Below are positions 26,721 through 35,242 of a DNA stretch of 64,000 bases, piece after piece; within the stretch, counting starts at the first letter, position 1, and each line of letters begins with the position of its first letter. The notes beneath the pieces are model-generated. The model ran no database searches, was not told where the DNA came from, and was given only the letters and a program-made list of their open reading frames with translations. This stretch comes from Alloyangia pacifica (GTDB lineage: Bacteria > Pseudomonadota > Alphaproteobacteria > Rhodobacterales > Rhodobacteraceae): NCBI RefSeq assembly GCF_020524285.1, contig NZ_JAIVKX010000015.1, forward strand, positions 1-64,000. The letters are read 5' to 3'. A program made the translations under genes and the position numbers.

Positions 26721-28097
26721 ATGACGCCGAAGGACGCCTCAACCGACGACTACGGCCCGACGCTGGCCGGCGCTTCGATCCTCGTGGTCGATGACGAGCC
26801 CGGCATGCGCAACTTCCTCGTCAAGATGCTCGCCCCCAAGGTGCAGCGGGTCGAGGAAGCGGGCTCGGCGCTCGAGGCGACGCAGAAGCTCGATGCGGCG
26901 CATTTCGACCTGGTGATCCTCGACAACGTCATGCCGAAGCGCACCGGGCTCGACTGGCTGGCCGAGCAGCAGCGCAAGGGGTTCTTCGGCGACATCATCC
27001 TGATCACCGCCTATGCGGATCTCGAAACCGCGATCACCGCATTGCGCGCCGGGGTCAGCGACTTCGTCCTGAAACCCTTCCGCGCCAACCAGATCCTCGG
27101 CGCGGTGGCGCGCACACTCGACCGCAAGTACCTGCGGCGCGACAATACCCTGCTGCGCCGCGAGCTGCGCACCGGCCAGTTCCAGGGCAAGCTGCTCGGC
27201 AAGTCCGAGGTCATGGTCGCCGTCCGCGCCATGCTGGCCAAGCTGGCGCCGCTGCCGACCCCGCTGCTCTTCACCGGCGCCAGCGGCACCGGCAAGGAGA
27301 TGGCCGCGCGGCACCTGCACCAGCTCTCGGACCGGGCCGACAGCCCCTTCGTGCCGGTCAACTGCGCCGCCATCGCGCCCGACCGCATGGTGCAGGAGCT
27401 CTTCGGCAGCCTCGAAAACGGCGAGCGGCTGAAGCCCGGCCTTCTGCTTCTGGCCGACGGCGGCACGCTGTTTCTGGATGAGGTCGCGCAGATGCCCGAA
27501 GCGCTGCAGGCGGCGCTGCTGCGCGTGCTGGAAGACCAGCGCATCCGCCCCGCCGGGGCCGAGCGCGAGCTGCCGCTCAACCTGCGCTTTCTCTTTGCCA
27601 CCAATGCCGATCTCGAGGCGCTGGTGGCACAGGGCAAGTTCCGCGCCGATCTCTACCACCGCATCAACGTGCTGAAGGTCGAGATGCCGCCCCTGTCGGA
27701 GCGCTCCGACGACATTCTCGAGCTCGCCGCGCTTTTCGCCAAGCAGTTCAGCCAGGCGCTCGGCATGCCGGGGCTGGAGCTCGACGAGCAGACCCTGCTG
27801 AAGCTGCGCCGCTACGCCTGGCCCGGCAACGTCCGCGAGCTGCGCAACCTGATCGAACGCTCGGTGATCCTTGGCGGCTTCCCCGAGGAATTCTCCGGCT
27901 CGGGCACGATGACCGGGGCGCGGGCGATCGAGGATCTCGACCTTGTGGTGCAGCGCCACATCCTGCACATGCTCGACCTCTGCGACGGCAACCGCGCCGA
28001 GGCGGCGCGGCGGCTCGGTGTCTCGCGCAAGACCATCGACCGCAAGATCGCGCAATGGGGCGAAGAGAGCGTGACCCCGCCGCAGGCGCTGCGCTAG
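26721..28097 (+). CDS. NtrC-type response regulator lacking the GAFTGA motif
   Basis: A 458-residue regulator. The receiver domain is about 16-140 with phospho-acceptor Asp68 (ILDNVMPKRTGL). The AAA+ domain has Walker A GASGTGKEM near 186-194, Walker B GGTLFLDE near 246-253 and an arginine-finger region (FRADLYHRINV). A C-terminal Fis-type helix-turn-helix follows (AEAARRLGVSRKTIDRKI). Between ELFGS and the PGLLLLADGG segment the usual GAFTGA loop is missing, as in sigma-54-independent members such as R. capsulatus NtrC. I chose the ATG at 26721 because the upstream frame overlaps the small membrane gene. It is probably the partner of the kinase at 11355. Confidence 0.92.
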   Translation: MTPKDASTDDYGPTLAGASILVVDDEPGMRNFLVKMLAPKVQRVEEAGSALEATQKLDAAHFDLVILDNVMPKRTGLDWLAEQQRKGFFGDIILITAYADLETAITALRAGVSDFVLKPFRANQILGAVARTLDRKYLRRDNTLLRRELRTGQFQGKLLGKSEVMVAVRAMLAKLAPLPTPLLFTGASGTGKEMAARHLHQLSDRADSPFVPVNCAAIAPDRMVQELFGSLENGERLKPGLLLLADGGTLFLDEVAQMPEALQAALLRVLEDQRIRPAGAERELPLNLRFLFATNADLEALVAQGKFRADLYHRINVLKVEMPPLSERSDDILELAALFAKQFSQALGMPGLELDEQTLLKLRRYAWPGNVRELRNLIERSVILGGFPEEFSGSGTMTGARAIEDLDLVVQRHILHMLDLCDGNRAEAARRLGVSRKTIDRKIAQWGEESVTPPQALR

Positions 28098-28137
28098 GCT
28101 GGGGCAAACCCCGAGCAGAGCAGCCCCCGGAGCCCCC

Positions 28138-29403
28138 ATGACCAGACATCGCAAAATCGAAGGATGGCGCCGCGCCGTGGCGGCCGCGCTGGTGGCCTGC
28201 AGCTGCCTCGCCTCCCCTGCCCTCGCCCTCGACCGCTCCGCCGTCGAGCGCCAGTTCCGCGGCTGGCTGGAACAGACCGTCTGGCCGCAGGCCGCGCGCA
28301 AAGGGGTCTCGCGCGGCACCTTCGAGGCAGCCTTCTCGGGCGTGCGGCTCAACTGGGAGTTGCCCGACCTCGTGCCCCCGGGAACCACGCCGCAGACCCC
28401 GAAAAAGCAGCGCCAGGCCGAGTTCGGCCAGCCCGCGAAATACTTCAACCGCGGCTCCATCGACGGCGCCACCTCCATCGGGCGGCAGATGGCGCGGCAG
28501 CACGCCTCGGCCCTCGCCGCGACCGAGAAGGCCACCGGCGTGCCCGGGCGGATCATCCTCGGCATCTGGGGCCGCGAGAGCGGCTATGGCCGCGTGGCGA
28601 TCCCGCACAGCGCCTTCGAAGTGCTGGGCACCAAGGGCTTCATGTCGACCCGCGCCGCCTATTTCACCGAAGAGCTGATCGCCGCGCTGCAGATCGCGCA
28701 GGCCGGGCACGCCCCCGCCGGGGCAATGAAGAGCTCCTGGGCCGGGGCGCTGGGGCAGCCGCAGTTCATGCCCTCGAACTTCCTGAAATACGCCGCCGAC
28801 GGCAATGGTGACGGCCACGCGGACATCTGGCGCTCGGAAGCGGACACCATCGCATCGATCGGCACTTACCTCGCGAAACATGGCTGGCAGAGCGGGCGCG
28901 ACTGGGGCTTCGAAGTGCGCGTGCCGGCCTCGGTCTCCTGCACGCTCGAAGGCCCCGACCAGGGCAAGCGCATCTCCGACTGGGAAAGGCTCGGCATCAC
29001 CCGCGTCTCGGGCCGACCCTTCCCCGAGCATGAGCGCCGCGGCGAGGGCTTCCTGCTGATGCCCGCCGGGCGGCACGGGCCGGCGTTCATCGTCACGCCC
29101 AACTTCTACGTGCTGAAGGACTACAACATGAGCGATCTCTACGCGCTCTTCGTCGGCCACGTGGGCGATCGCATCCAATACGGCGTGGGCGATTTCAGCG
29201 CGGGCTGGGGCAGGGTCGGCGGGCTCTACCGCTCGGACGTGGCCGCCATGCAGCGCGCGCTGGAGCGCATGGGCCATGACGTCGGCGGCGCCGACGGGCT
29301 GCCCGGCTTCAAGACCCGCCGCTCGATCGGACGCTGGCAGGAGGCGAAGGGGCGCGCCGCGACATGCTTCCCCGAGGCTTCAATGAAGAGCGCTCTGCGC
29401 TAG
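28138..29403 (+). CDS. MltB-family lytic murein transglycosylase
   Basis: A 421-residue exported peptidoglycan lyase. A signal peptide is visible (about 1-31, SPALALD). The catalytic domain carries the active Glu in ILGIWGRESGYGRVAIP near 139-155, then SSWAGALGQPQFMPSNFLKYA and DGNGDGHADIWRS. A C-terminal peptidoglycan-binding domain follows (VAAMQRALERMGHDVGG, TRRSIGRWQ). It cleaves the MurNAc-GlcNAc bond to form anhydro-muropeptides. The position between regulator and tungstate genes appears incidental. Its stop overlaps the convergent regulator gene's stop by a few bases. Confidence 0.9.
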   Translation: MTRHRKIEGWRRAVAAALVACSCLASPALALDRSAVERQFRGWLEQTVWPQAARKGVSRGTFEAAFSGVRLNWELPDLVPPGTTPQTPKKQRQAEFGQPAKYFNRGSIDGATSIGRQMARQHASALAATEKATGVPGRIILGIWGRESGYGRVAIPHSAFEVLGTKGFMSTRAAYFTEELIAALQIAQAGHAPAGAMKSSWAGALGQPQFMPSNFLKYAADGNGDGHADIWRSEADTIASIGTYLAKHGWQSGRDWGFEVRVPASVSCTLEGPDQGKRISDWERLGITRVSGRPFPEHERRGEGFLLMPAGRHGPAFIVTPNFYVLKDYNMSDLYALFVGHVGDRIQYGVGDFSAGWGRVGGLYRSDVAAMQRALERMGHDVGGADGLPGFKTRRSIGRWQEAKGRAATCFPEASMKSALR

Positions 29404-30287
29404 GCGTTCCAGACCACTTCGCCGAGCCGCGACAGGTCGTAGCCACCCAGGCTCTCGGCGCGGGCACGGAAAGTCTCGGAGCGGCAGAAGGCCATCAACG
29501 CCTGCATCGGCGGGTCGAACCAGGCCTTGCGGTCGATCAGCAGGTCGAAGCGCTCCTCGATCACCGGCATGAAACGCAGCCCATAGGCGCGCGCGACGGA
29601 TTCCAGCCCAAAGGTCACATCCGCCTCGCCGCGCCGCACGCTCTGCACCGCCTCGTCCTCGGTCCGTTCGAGCGGGGTCAGCGTGACCTTTCCCAAATCG
29701 AGCCCGGCCTCTGCGGCGAGATCGCGCAGCAGCCCGGCGGTGCCGGAGCTGTCCTGCCGCGGCGCCAGCCGCAGCCCCGCAAGATCGGCAAGCCCCCGCG
29801 GCGACGGCCCGTCCTCGCGCAGCACCAGCCCTCGGCGCCGCGCCGCGAAGCCGACCAGCACCGCGTTCTGATCCGGGACAGCCTCGCGCGCAGCGTCGAT
29901 GTTCCAGCCCCCCTCGGCATCGCGCACGTGCAGGCCGCTCGCCACGCCCTCGCGCGCCGCGAAGCGTGTCAGCCCGTCGAGCGAGCCGTCGAAATAAGTG
30001 GCAAGCCCGCAGCGCGACTGGCGGATCGCCCAGTCAAGCAGCGGATCGTGGGAGCCAAGGAAGACGCCGGGCCGCACCACGGGCGCCGCGGCAAACCCGC
30101 CGCTCTGCGCCCCTTCGATCCAGGCGCGGATCTCGGCGGCGGGAAACAGGAGCTTGCCCGTGGCGCGCGAGCAGGGCACCTCGCCGGAGGCGGCAAGATC
30201 GTAGACCTTGCGCTCCTTCAGGCGCAGCAGATCGGCCAGTTCTCGGACGGTGAGGTAGTCGTGTGGCGGGATCTGCAGGTCTGTCAT
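29400..30287 (-). CDS. one-component regulator: excisionase-like HTH plus periplasmic-binding-protein-like sensor domain
   Basis: A 295-residue cytoplasmic protein. The N-terminal 60 residues form a MerR/excisionase-type DNA-binding domain (YLTVRELADLLRLKERKVYDLAASGEVPC). The remainder is a PBP-like (PF12727-type) domain with GSHDPLLDWAI, RQDSSGTAGLLRDL and GEADVTFGLESVARAYGL. Proteins of this layout sense molybdate, tungstate or their cofactor. Placement as the last gene of the tupBCA operon suggests control of tungstate uptake or of the formate dehydrogenases. I chose the ATG at 30287; upstream codons look non-coding. Confidence 0.85.
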   Translation of the reverse strand: MTDLQIPPHDYLTVRELADLLRLKERKVYDLAASGEVPCSRATGKLLFPAAEIRAWIEGAQSGGFAAAPVVRPGVFLGSHDPLLDWAIRQSRCGLATYFDGSLDGLTRFAAREGVASGLHVRDAEGGWNIDAAREAVPDQNAVLVGFAARRRGLVLREDGPSPRGLADLAGLRLAPRQDSSGTAGLLRDLAAEAGLDLGKVTLTPLERTEDEAVQSVRRGEADVTFGLESVARAYGLRFMPVIEERFDLLIDRKAWFDPPMQALMAFCRSETFRARAESLGGYDLSRLGEVVWNA

Positions 30288-30333
30288 CGTCTCGTGCAAG
30301 TTGGGGGCGGCACCGTGCCGCCCCCGGACCCTA

Positions 30334-31155
30334 TCAGTTCTTCGGCGCGTTGGGGAAGAACAGCTGCTGGCCGTCAACCGTGTAGTCCGCGATCACCTTC
30401 TGGCCTTCGTCCGAGAGCAGCCAGTCGGCGAAGTCCTGCGCCGCGTCGATCTTCACCGAGGGGCATTTTTCCGGGTTCACCGGGATCACGCCGTACTGGT
30501 TGAAGAGATTCTCGTCACCCTCGACCTCGACCGCGTAATCCTGCTTGTTCTTGAAGCTGATCCAGGTGGCGCGGTCGGTCATCACGTAGGCGCCCATGCC
30601 AATCCCGGCGTTCAGCGTCGCGCCCATGCCCGAGCCGGTCTCGCGGTACCAGTCGCCCGAGGCGGCGGTGGGATCGACACCCGCGGCCTTCCACAGCGCG
30701 ACCTCTTTCTTGTGGGTGCCGCTGTCATCGCCGCGCGAGGCAAAGAGCGCGCCCGCCTCGGAGATCTTGGTCAGCGCCGCCTCGACGTCGTCCATGCCGG
30801 TCACGCCCGCCGGATCGCTCTCGGGGCCGACGATGACGAAGTCGTTGTACATCAGGTCCGTGCGCTCGGTGCCAAAGCCCGCCGCGACGAATTTCTCTTC
30901 AGACGGCTTGGCGTGCACCAGCAGCAGGTCGCCGTCGCAGTTCTCGGCGTTCTTGATCGCCTGGCCGGTGCCCACGGCCACCACGTTGACAGTGATGCCG
31001 CTCTCGCCGGTGTAGATCGGCAGCAGGTAGTCGTAGAGCCCCGAGTTGGCGGTCGAGGTGGTCGACTGCACGATGATCGACTGCTCCTGCGCGAGGGCGC
31101 CGCCGGCGAGGCCGAGGGTCAGCGCGGTCGAGGCGATCAGTCTTGCGATGGTCAT
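30334..31155 (-). CDS. tupA: tungstate-type ABC transporter substrate-binding protein TupA
   Basis: A 273-residue exported binding protein with a signal peptide (LTLGLAGGALAQ). The mature N-terminus has the TupA hallmark VQSTTSTANSGLYDYLLP, homologous to the TTTSxxxSGL oxyanion-binding loop. VVAVGTGQAIKNAENCDGDL, LLVHAKPSEEKFVAAG and MYNDFVIVGPESDPAG follow, all family blocks. TupA proteins favour tungstate strongly over molybdate. It is transcribed after permease and ATPase genes, an unusual B-C-A order. The ATG at 31155 gives a proper signal peptide and has GAAGGACG upstream. Confidence 0.92.
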   Translation of the reverse strand: MTIARLIASTALTLGLAGGALAQEQSIIVQSTTSTANSGLYDYLLPIYTGESGITVNVVAVGTGQAIKNAENCDGDLLLVHAKPSEEKFVAAGFGTERTDLMYNDFVIVGPESDPAGVTGMDDVEAALTKISEAGALFASRGDDSGTHKKEVALWKAAGVDPTAASGDWYRETGSGMGATLNAGIGMGAYVMTDRATWISFKNKQDYAVEVEGDENLFNQYGVIPVNPEKCPSVKIDAAQDFADWLLSDEGQKVIADYTVDGQQLFFPNAPKN

Positions 31156-31212
31156 GAGGAACGTCCTTCTGTCCTGGTAATCAATCACTTGGGATGCATG
31201 TCGGGCGAGCGA

Positions 31213-31980
31213 TCAGAGCACGATCCGGCCCGCGAGGTAGTCCCGTGCCGGCTGGCTGCGTGGCTCGGGAAAGAAGACATCTGCGCGGCTGTGCTCGGCC
31301 ACGCGGCCGCGGTGCAGGAAGACCACCTCGTCGGCCATGCGCCGGGCCTGCCCGACGTCGTGCGTGACGAAGATGATCCGCGTGCCGCGGTCACGGGCGG
31401 CGGCCACGATGCGCTCGATCACCAGCACCGAGGCGGGATCGAGGCTGGCGGTGGGCTCGTCGAGGAACAGCACCTCGGGATCGGTGGCCAGCGCCCGGGC
31501 CAATGCCAGCCGCTGTGCCTCGCCGCCCGAGAGCAGCCGCGCGGGCTGGCGCGCCTTGTGCAGCAGCCCGACCTCGCGCAGCAGCGTATCGCGGCGCGCG
31601 CGATCGCGGCCCCGGGCCTTCAGCACGAAGTCGAGATTGGCGGCGACCGAGCGGCGCAGCAGCACCGGTTTCTGGAACACCAGCGCCTGCCGCGCGGTGG
31701 CCTGCGCGGCGGGGGTGCCGTTCCAGCTCACCTCGCCGCCCCCGGGCACCAGCAGCCCGTGCAGCATCTTCAGCAGCAGGCTCTTGCCCGCCCCGTTCGG
31801 CCCCATGATCACCGTGCAGCCGCCGGGCGCGAGGCTCAGCTCCACCCCGTCGAGCAGCGCCGCGCCGTCTGCGGCAAGCCGCAGACCGGAAACGCGCAGG
31901 GGCAGGAGCGGGCGGGACATGGCGGCCTCGTCGCGGGGGCGCGCCACGGGCGGCACGGCGGTGATCGGCAGGTCAGACAT
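31213..31980 (-). CDS. tupC: tungstate ABC transporter ATP-binding protein TupC
   Basis: A 255-residue ABC ATPase with Walker A MGPNGAGKSLLLKML, Q-loop VFQKPVLLRRS, signature LSGGEAQRLALARAL, Walker B VLFLDEPTASLDP and switch His in IFVTHDVGQARRM. It energises uptake through TupB. The N-terminal 20 residues are a Pro-rich extension, so an internal ATG (MSRPLLPLRV) 60 bases in is an alternative start. It lies 23 bases downstream of tupB. Confidence 0.92.
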   Translation of the reverse strand: MSDLPITAVPPVARPRDEAAMSRPLLPLRVSGLRLAADGAALLDGVELSLAPGGCTVIMGPNGAGKSLLLKMLHGLLVPGGGEVSWNGTPAAQATARQALVFQKPVLLRRSVAANLDFVLKARGRDRARRDTLLREVGLLHKARQPARLLSGGEAQRLALARALATDPEVLFLDEPTASLDPASVLVIERIVAAARDRGTRIIFVTHDVGQARRMADEVVFLHRGRVAEHSRADVFFPEPRSQPARDYLAGRIVL

Positions 31981-32003
31981 GGGCTGTTCCGGACATGGTC
32001 ACC

Positions 32004-32711
32004 TCAGACATGGGCCTGCCGCGCCGCGGTCATGCGCAGGGTCTGCACCCCGGCGTTTACGCCAAGCGCCAGCACCAGCAGGATGATCCCCAGCGCCAGC
32101 GCCAGCGGCAGGTCGCCCTTGGAGGTCTCGAGCGCGATGGCGGTGGTCATCACCCGGGTCAGGTGGTCGATGTTGCCACCGACCATGATCACCGCGCCGA
32201 CCTCGGCAACGGCCCGGCCGAAGCCCGCCAGCCCGACGGTCAGCAGCGCGTAGCGCCCGTCCCAGAGCAGCGTGGTGATGCTCTGCCAGCGCGTGAGGCA
32301 GAGCGAGCGGAACTGCTCGGCGTATTCGGCGTGCAGATCTTCCAGCACCTGCCGCGACAGCGCGGCGACGATCGGCACGATGAGGATTGTCTGCGCGAAG
32401 ATCATCGCGCCCGGGGTGTAGAGCAGCCCGAGGAAGCCAAGCGGCCCGGAGCGGGAGAGGTAGAGATAGACCAGCAGGCCGACGACCACCGGCGGCAGCC
32501 CCATCAGCGCGTTCATCACAATCAGCACGAGGCCCCGTCCACGGAACCGGCTCACCGCGATCAGCGCCCCGATGGGCAGGCCGATGGCGCAGGCGAGCAC
32601 CGTGGCGCTCAGGCTGACCTGCAGCGAAAGGCCGACGATCTCGTAGAGATCGGCCTCGCCGGACAGCACCAGCGACAACGCCAGGTGGAAAGCCTCCCCG
32701 ATATTCTGCAA
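32004..32711 (-). CDS. tupB: tungstate ABC transporter permease TupB
   Basis: A 235-residue inner-membrane permease with about five to six helices and the ABC permease EAA-type loop (LHAEYAEQFRSLCLTRWQ, then GFGRAVAEVGAVIMVGGNI). The N-terminus LALSLVLSGEADLYEIVGLSLQVSL is typical of TupB. It starts at TTG, supported by AGGGAG about ten bases upstream and by an inverted repeat overlapping the start. It is the first gene of tupBCA-regulator. Confidence 0.92.
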   Translation of the reverse strand: MQNIGEAFHLALSLVLSGEADLYEIVGLSLQVSLSATVLACAIGLPIGALIAVSRFRGRGLVLIVMNALMGLPPVVVGLLVYLYLSRSGPLGFLGLLYTPGAMIFAQTILIVPIVAALSRQVLEDLHAEYAEQFRSLCLTRWQSITTLLWDGRYALLTVGLAGFGRAVAEVGAVIMVGGNIDHLTRVMTTAIALETSKGDLPLALALGIILLVLALGVNAGVQTLRMTAARQAHV

Positions 32712-32853
32712 AATTTACTCTCCCTGCGGAAATTTTGCCTCATTTTGACTATGCACCCTCTCGCCCATGGCGCAAGAGGCGTCAATAGTCTGAATGAAAT
32801 AAGGCCCGCTCGGGAGAGCGGACCTTGGCAGGAGCGGAGCTGCAAAATTTCCG
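32708..32853. promoter_or_regulatory. GCAAAATTT repeats at the tupB start (candidate operator)
   Basis: GCAAAATTT occurs at 32708-32716, as its inverse AAATTTTGC at 32730-32738 (13-base spacer), and again at 32842-32850. The second and third copies extend to a 12-base inverted match (CGGAAATTTTGC at 32727-32738 and GCAAAATTTCCG at 32842-32853). The first pair covers the tupB start and ribosome site. This fits autoregulation by the operon's own HTH protein or by a ModE-like factor. Confidence 0.55.
32801..32826 (-). terminator. intrinsic terminator after pobA
   Basis: Read on the minus strand, AAGG-x-CCGCTC pairs with GAGCGG-x-CCTT around a four-base loop and is followed by TTATTTCATT. It lies 46 bases beyond the pobA stop and before the tupB promoter, insulating the two units. 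Confidence 0.75.
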
Positions 32854-32872
32854 GAACGTTCGGGATCAAGCC

Positions 32873-34042
32873 TCAGAATGGCAGGCCGACGTAATTCTCG
32901 GCGAGATCCTTGCGCGCGGTTTCCGAGTCCGCGAGATGGCGCAGCGTGGCCCGGCGCATCTCCTCGGCGAAGCTGTCCTCGCCCTCGAAGCGGTGCAGCA
33001 TGGTGGTCATCTGCCAGCTGAAGCGCATGGCCTTCCAGATCCGCGCCAGCGCGCGCTCGGAATAGCCGTCGATGCCCGCGGTCTTTCCCGTCTTCAACGC
33101 CGAGATCAGCGCCTCGTGCAGGTAATAGACGTCCGACACGGCGAGGTTCAGACCCTTCGCCCCGGTCGGCGGCACGATATGCGCGGCATCGCCGACGAGG
33201 AACAGCCGGCCCCAGCGCAGCGGCTCCGAGACGAAGCTGCGCAGCGGCGCGATGGATTTCTCGATCGACGGGCCGGTGACCAGCTTGGCCGCGGCCTCCG
33301 AGGGAATGCGCCGCTTGAACTCGGTCCAGAAGCGCTCGTCCGACCAGTCCTCGACCTTGTCCGCCAGCGGCACCTGCACGTAGTAGCGCACGAGGTTCTC
33401 GTGGCGCATCGAGGCCAGCGCAAAACCATGCGGCGAGTTGGAATAGATCAGCTCGTCATGGACCGGCGGCGTGCGCGAGAGGATGCCCAGCCAGCCGAAG
33501 GGGTAGACCCGCTCGAACTCGCGGCGCTTCTCCTCGGGGATGGTCTTGCGGCTGACGCCGTGGAACCCGTCGCATCCCGCCACATAGGCACAGGCGATGC
33601 GGTGGCGCTCACCGTTCAGCGTGTATTCCACGGCCGCCTCGGACGCATCGAGGTCGTGGATGGTCACCTCCTCGACGCCGTGGATCACCTGCGTGCCCAT
33701 GGCGTCCTGCGCGCCGTAGAGATCCTGCGTCACCTCGGTCTGGCCGTAGACCATGACCTGCTTGCCGGTGAGCCCCTTGAAGTCGATGTGCACCATCAGC
33801 TCGGCGTCGGTCAGATAGGTGCCGTCATGCGGGTAGCCCTCGGCGTCCATGCGCGCGCCGACGCCGGCCTCGCGCAGCAATTCCACGCTGCCCCACTCGA
33901 GGATGCCCGCGCGGATCCGCGACAGCACGTGCTCGCGGCTCGAGCGCTCGAGCACCACGGTAGAGACCCCGGCCTTGTTCAGCAGCTGCGAGAGCAGCAG
34001 GCCCGAGGGGCCGCCGCCGATGATCACGACTTCGGTTTTCAT
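32873..34042 (-). CDS. pobA: 4-hydroxybenzoate 3-monooxygenase (PobA)
   Basis: A 389-residue FAD and NADPH-dependent enzyme that converts 4-hydroxybenzoate to protocatechuate. The FAD dinucleotide fold is VVIIGGGPSGLLLSQLL at the N-terminus, the conserved Asp-Gly motif is VAGCDGFHGVSRK, and the second FAD motif is FLVGDAAHIVPPTGAKGLNLA near 280-300. Length matches characterised PobA (about 390-394). I chose the ATG at 34042 because GGAGGAG precedes it. An AraC-type gene diverges 89 bp away, the usual pobA-pobR arrangement. Ring-cleavage genes are not in the window. Confidence 0.95.
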   Translation of the reverse strand: MKTEVVIIGGGPSGLLLSQLLNKAGVSTVVLERSSREHVLSRIRAGILEWGSVELLREAGVGARMDAEGYPHDGTYLTDAELMVHIDFKGLTGKQVMVYGQTEVTQDLYGAQDAMGTQVIHGVEEVTIHDLDASEAAVEYTLNGERHRIACAYVAGCDGFHGVSRKTIPEEKRREFERVYPFGWLGILSRTPPVHDELIYSNSPHGFALASMRHENLVRYYVQVPLADKVEDWSDERFWTEFKRRIPSEAAAKLVTGPSIEKSIAPLRSFVSEPLRWGRLFLVGDAAHIVPPTGAKGLNLAVSDVYYLHEALISALKTGKTAGIDGYSERALARIWKAMRFSWQMTTMLHRFEGEDSFAEEMRRATLRHLADSETARKDLAENYVGLPF

Positions 34043-34131
34043 GTATTCTCCTCCGATCTTTGATCGCACCCTACGCTTCGGGAGGGCCCGCGCGAATAGA
34101 CGGGGAGCGCATAGGCTGGTACTATTCCGGC

Positions 34132-34977
34132 ATGACCTCACGTGCAGACATCCCGCTGTTCGACCTCTTCGGAGAGACCGGAGGCTTCCCTGACACGGTG
34201 CATTGCGAACGCATCTGGGACCGGGCCAGACTTCACGACTGGGTGATTTCCCCGCATCGGCACGCCGAGATCACCCAGGTCTTCTTCATGCGCCAGGGCC
34301 ATGCCCAGGTGCGGATCGACGGGCGGGACGCAACGCTCGATGACGGGCAGTTCCTGCTGATCCCGGTACAGATCGTGCATGGCTTCGAATTCCAGAAACT
34401 GAGCGAGGGGCTGGTGCTCTCCTTCCCCGCGCCGGTGCTCGCGGGGATGCGGCCCGCCTCGCCGGGGCTCTCCGCCCGGCTCTCGCGGCCCGTGATCGGC
34501 ACGGCCTCGGGCACGCTGGTCACCCTTTCAGAAGAGCTCGTCGGCGCCTTCGGACGCCCCGGCCCCTACCGCGGCAACCTGCTGGTCGCGCTGGCGCAGG
34601 CGTTGCTTGCCGAGATCTGCGCGCTGGCGCCGGCGGAAGAGGCCGCCGCCCCGGGCGGGGCAAAGATGATGGCGCTGGACCGGCTGATCTCCGAACGTCT
34701 CGCCGAGGGCTGGCGCGCCGGCGACTATGCCGCCGCGCTGTCGATCACCCCCGGCCATCTCACCCGGCTCTGCCATGCCGCCACCGGCCTCAGTGCCTCG
34801 CGCTACATCGAGGGCAAGGTGATGACCGAGGCCAGCCGGATGCTCGCCTTCACCCAGGTGCCCGTGGCCGAGGTCGGCTACCGGCTGGGCTTTTCCGACC
34901 CGGCCTATTTCTCCCGCCGCTTCCGCGCCCTGCGCGGCCAGAGCCCGAGCGACTACCGCGGCCGCTTCGTCGGCTGA
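34132..34977 (+). CDS. pobR: AraC-family regulator, probable PobR
   Basis: A 281-residue regulator. An N-terminal cupin-like effector domain (HRHAEITQVFFMRQGHAQV, DGQFLLIPVQIVHGFEF) is followed by the AraC double helix-turn-helix from about 185 (ALSITPGHLTRLCHAATGLS, then VAEVGYRLGFSDPAYFSRRF). It diverges from pobA, suggesting 4-hydroxybenzoate-dependent activation. I chose the ATG at 34132 over an earlier in-frame codon because the upstream residues lack family similarity and fall in the promoter. Confidence 0.88.
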   Translation: MTSRADIPLFDLFGETGGFPDTVHCERIWDRARLHDWVISPHRHAEITQVFFMRQGHAQVRIDGRDATLDDGQFLLIPVQIVHGFEFQKLSEGLVLSFPAPVLAGMRPASPGLSARLSRPVIGTASGTLVTLSEELVGAFGRPGPYRGNLLVALAQALLAEICALAPAEEAAAPGGAKMMALDRLISERLAEGWRAGDYAAALSITPGHLTRLCHAATGLSASRYIEGKVMTEASRMLAFTQVPVAEVGYRLGFSDPAYFSRRFRALRGQSPSDYRGRFVG

Positions 34978-35242
34978 GGCACCAAGGGCGCGGGGCGAGC
35001 GACGGCCCGTGGGATGGCGCCGCGCCCCGGCCTCCGTTTTTATCCCAGCCAAATCCGGACGACATCGAGCCGAAGCGGGAGGGGGGCAAAGCGCCAGCCC
35101 GCGGGGAGGGGCCGTCGCGCGCCCGGCAGTTCCACCTTGATTCCGGGCGTCACGGCGTTCCACCCCAAACACGCCTCCCCCGCTTGACCCCGCCGCGCAG
35201 AGGCGTATCGCTGGCGCGGTCCAAGTTCCGCGGAGGCACCCC
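34978..35242. repeat. intergenic region with long-range GC-rich inverted repeat
   Basis: No gene is supported here. GCGACGGCCC at 34999-35008 is mirrored by GGGCCGTCGC at 35109-35118 with 100 bases between, and the interior holds further short GC-rich pairings. The block looks like a dispersed Rhodobacteraceae intergenic repeat or a structured transcript; a single window cannot show copy number. Confidence 0.35.
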
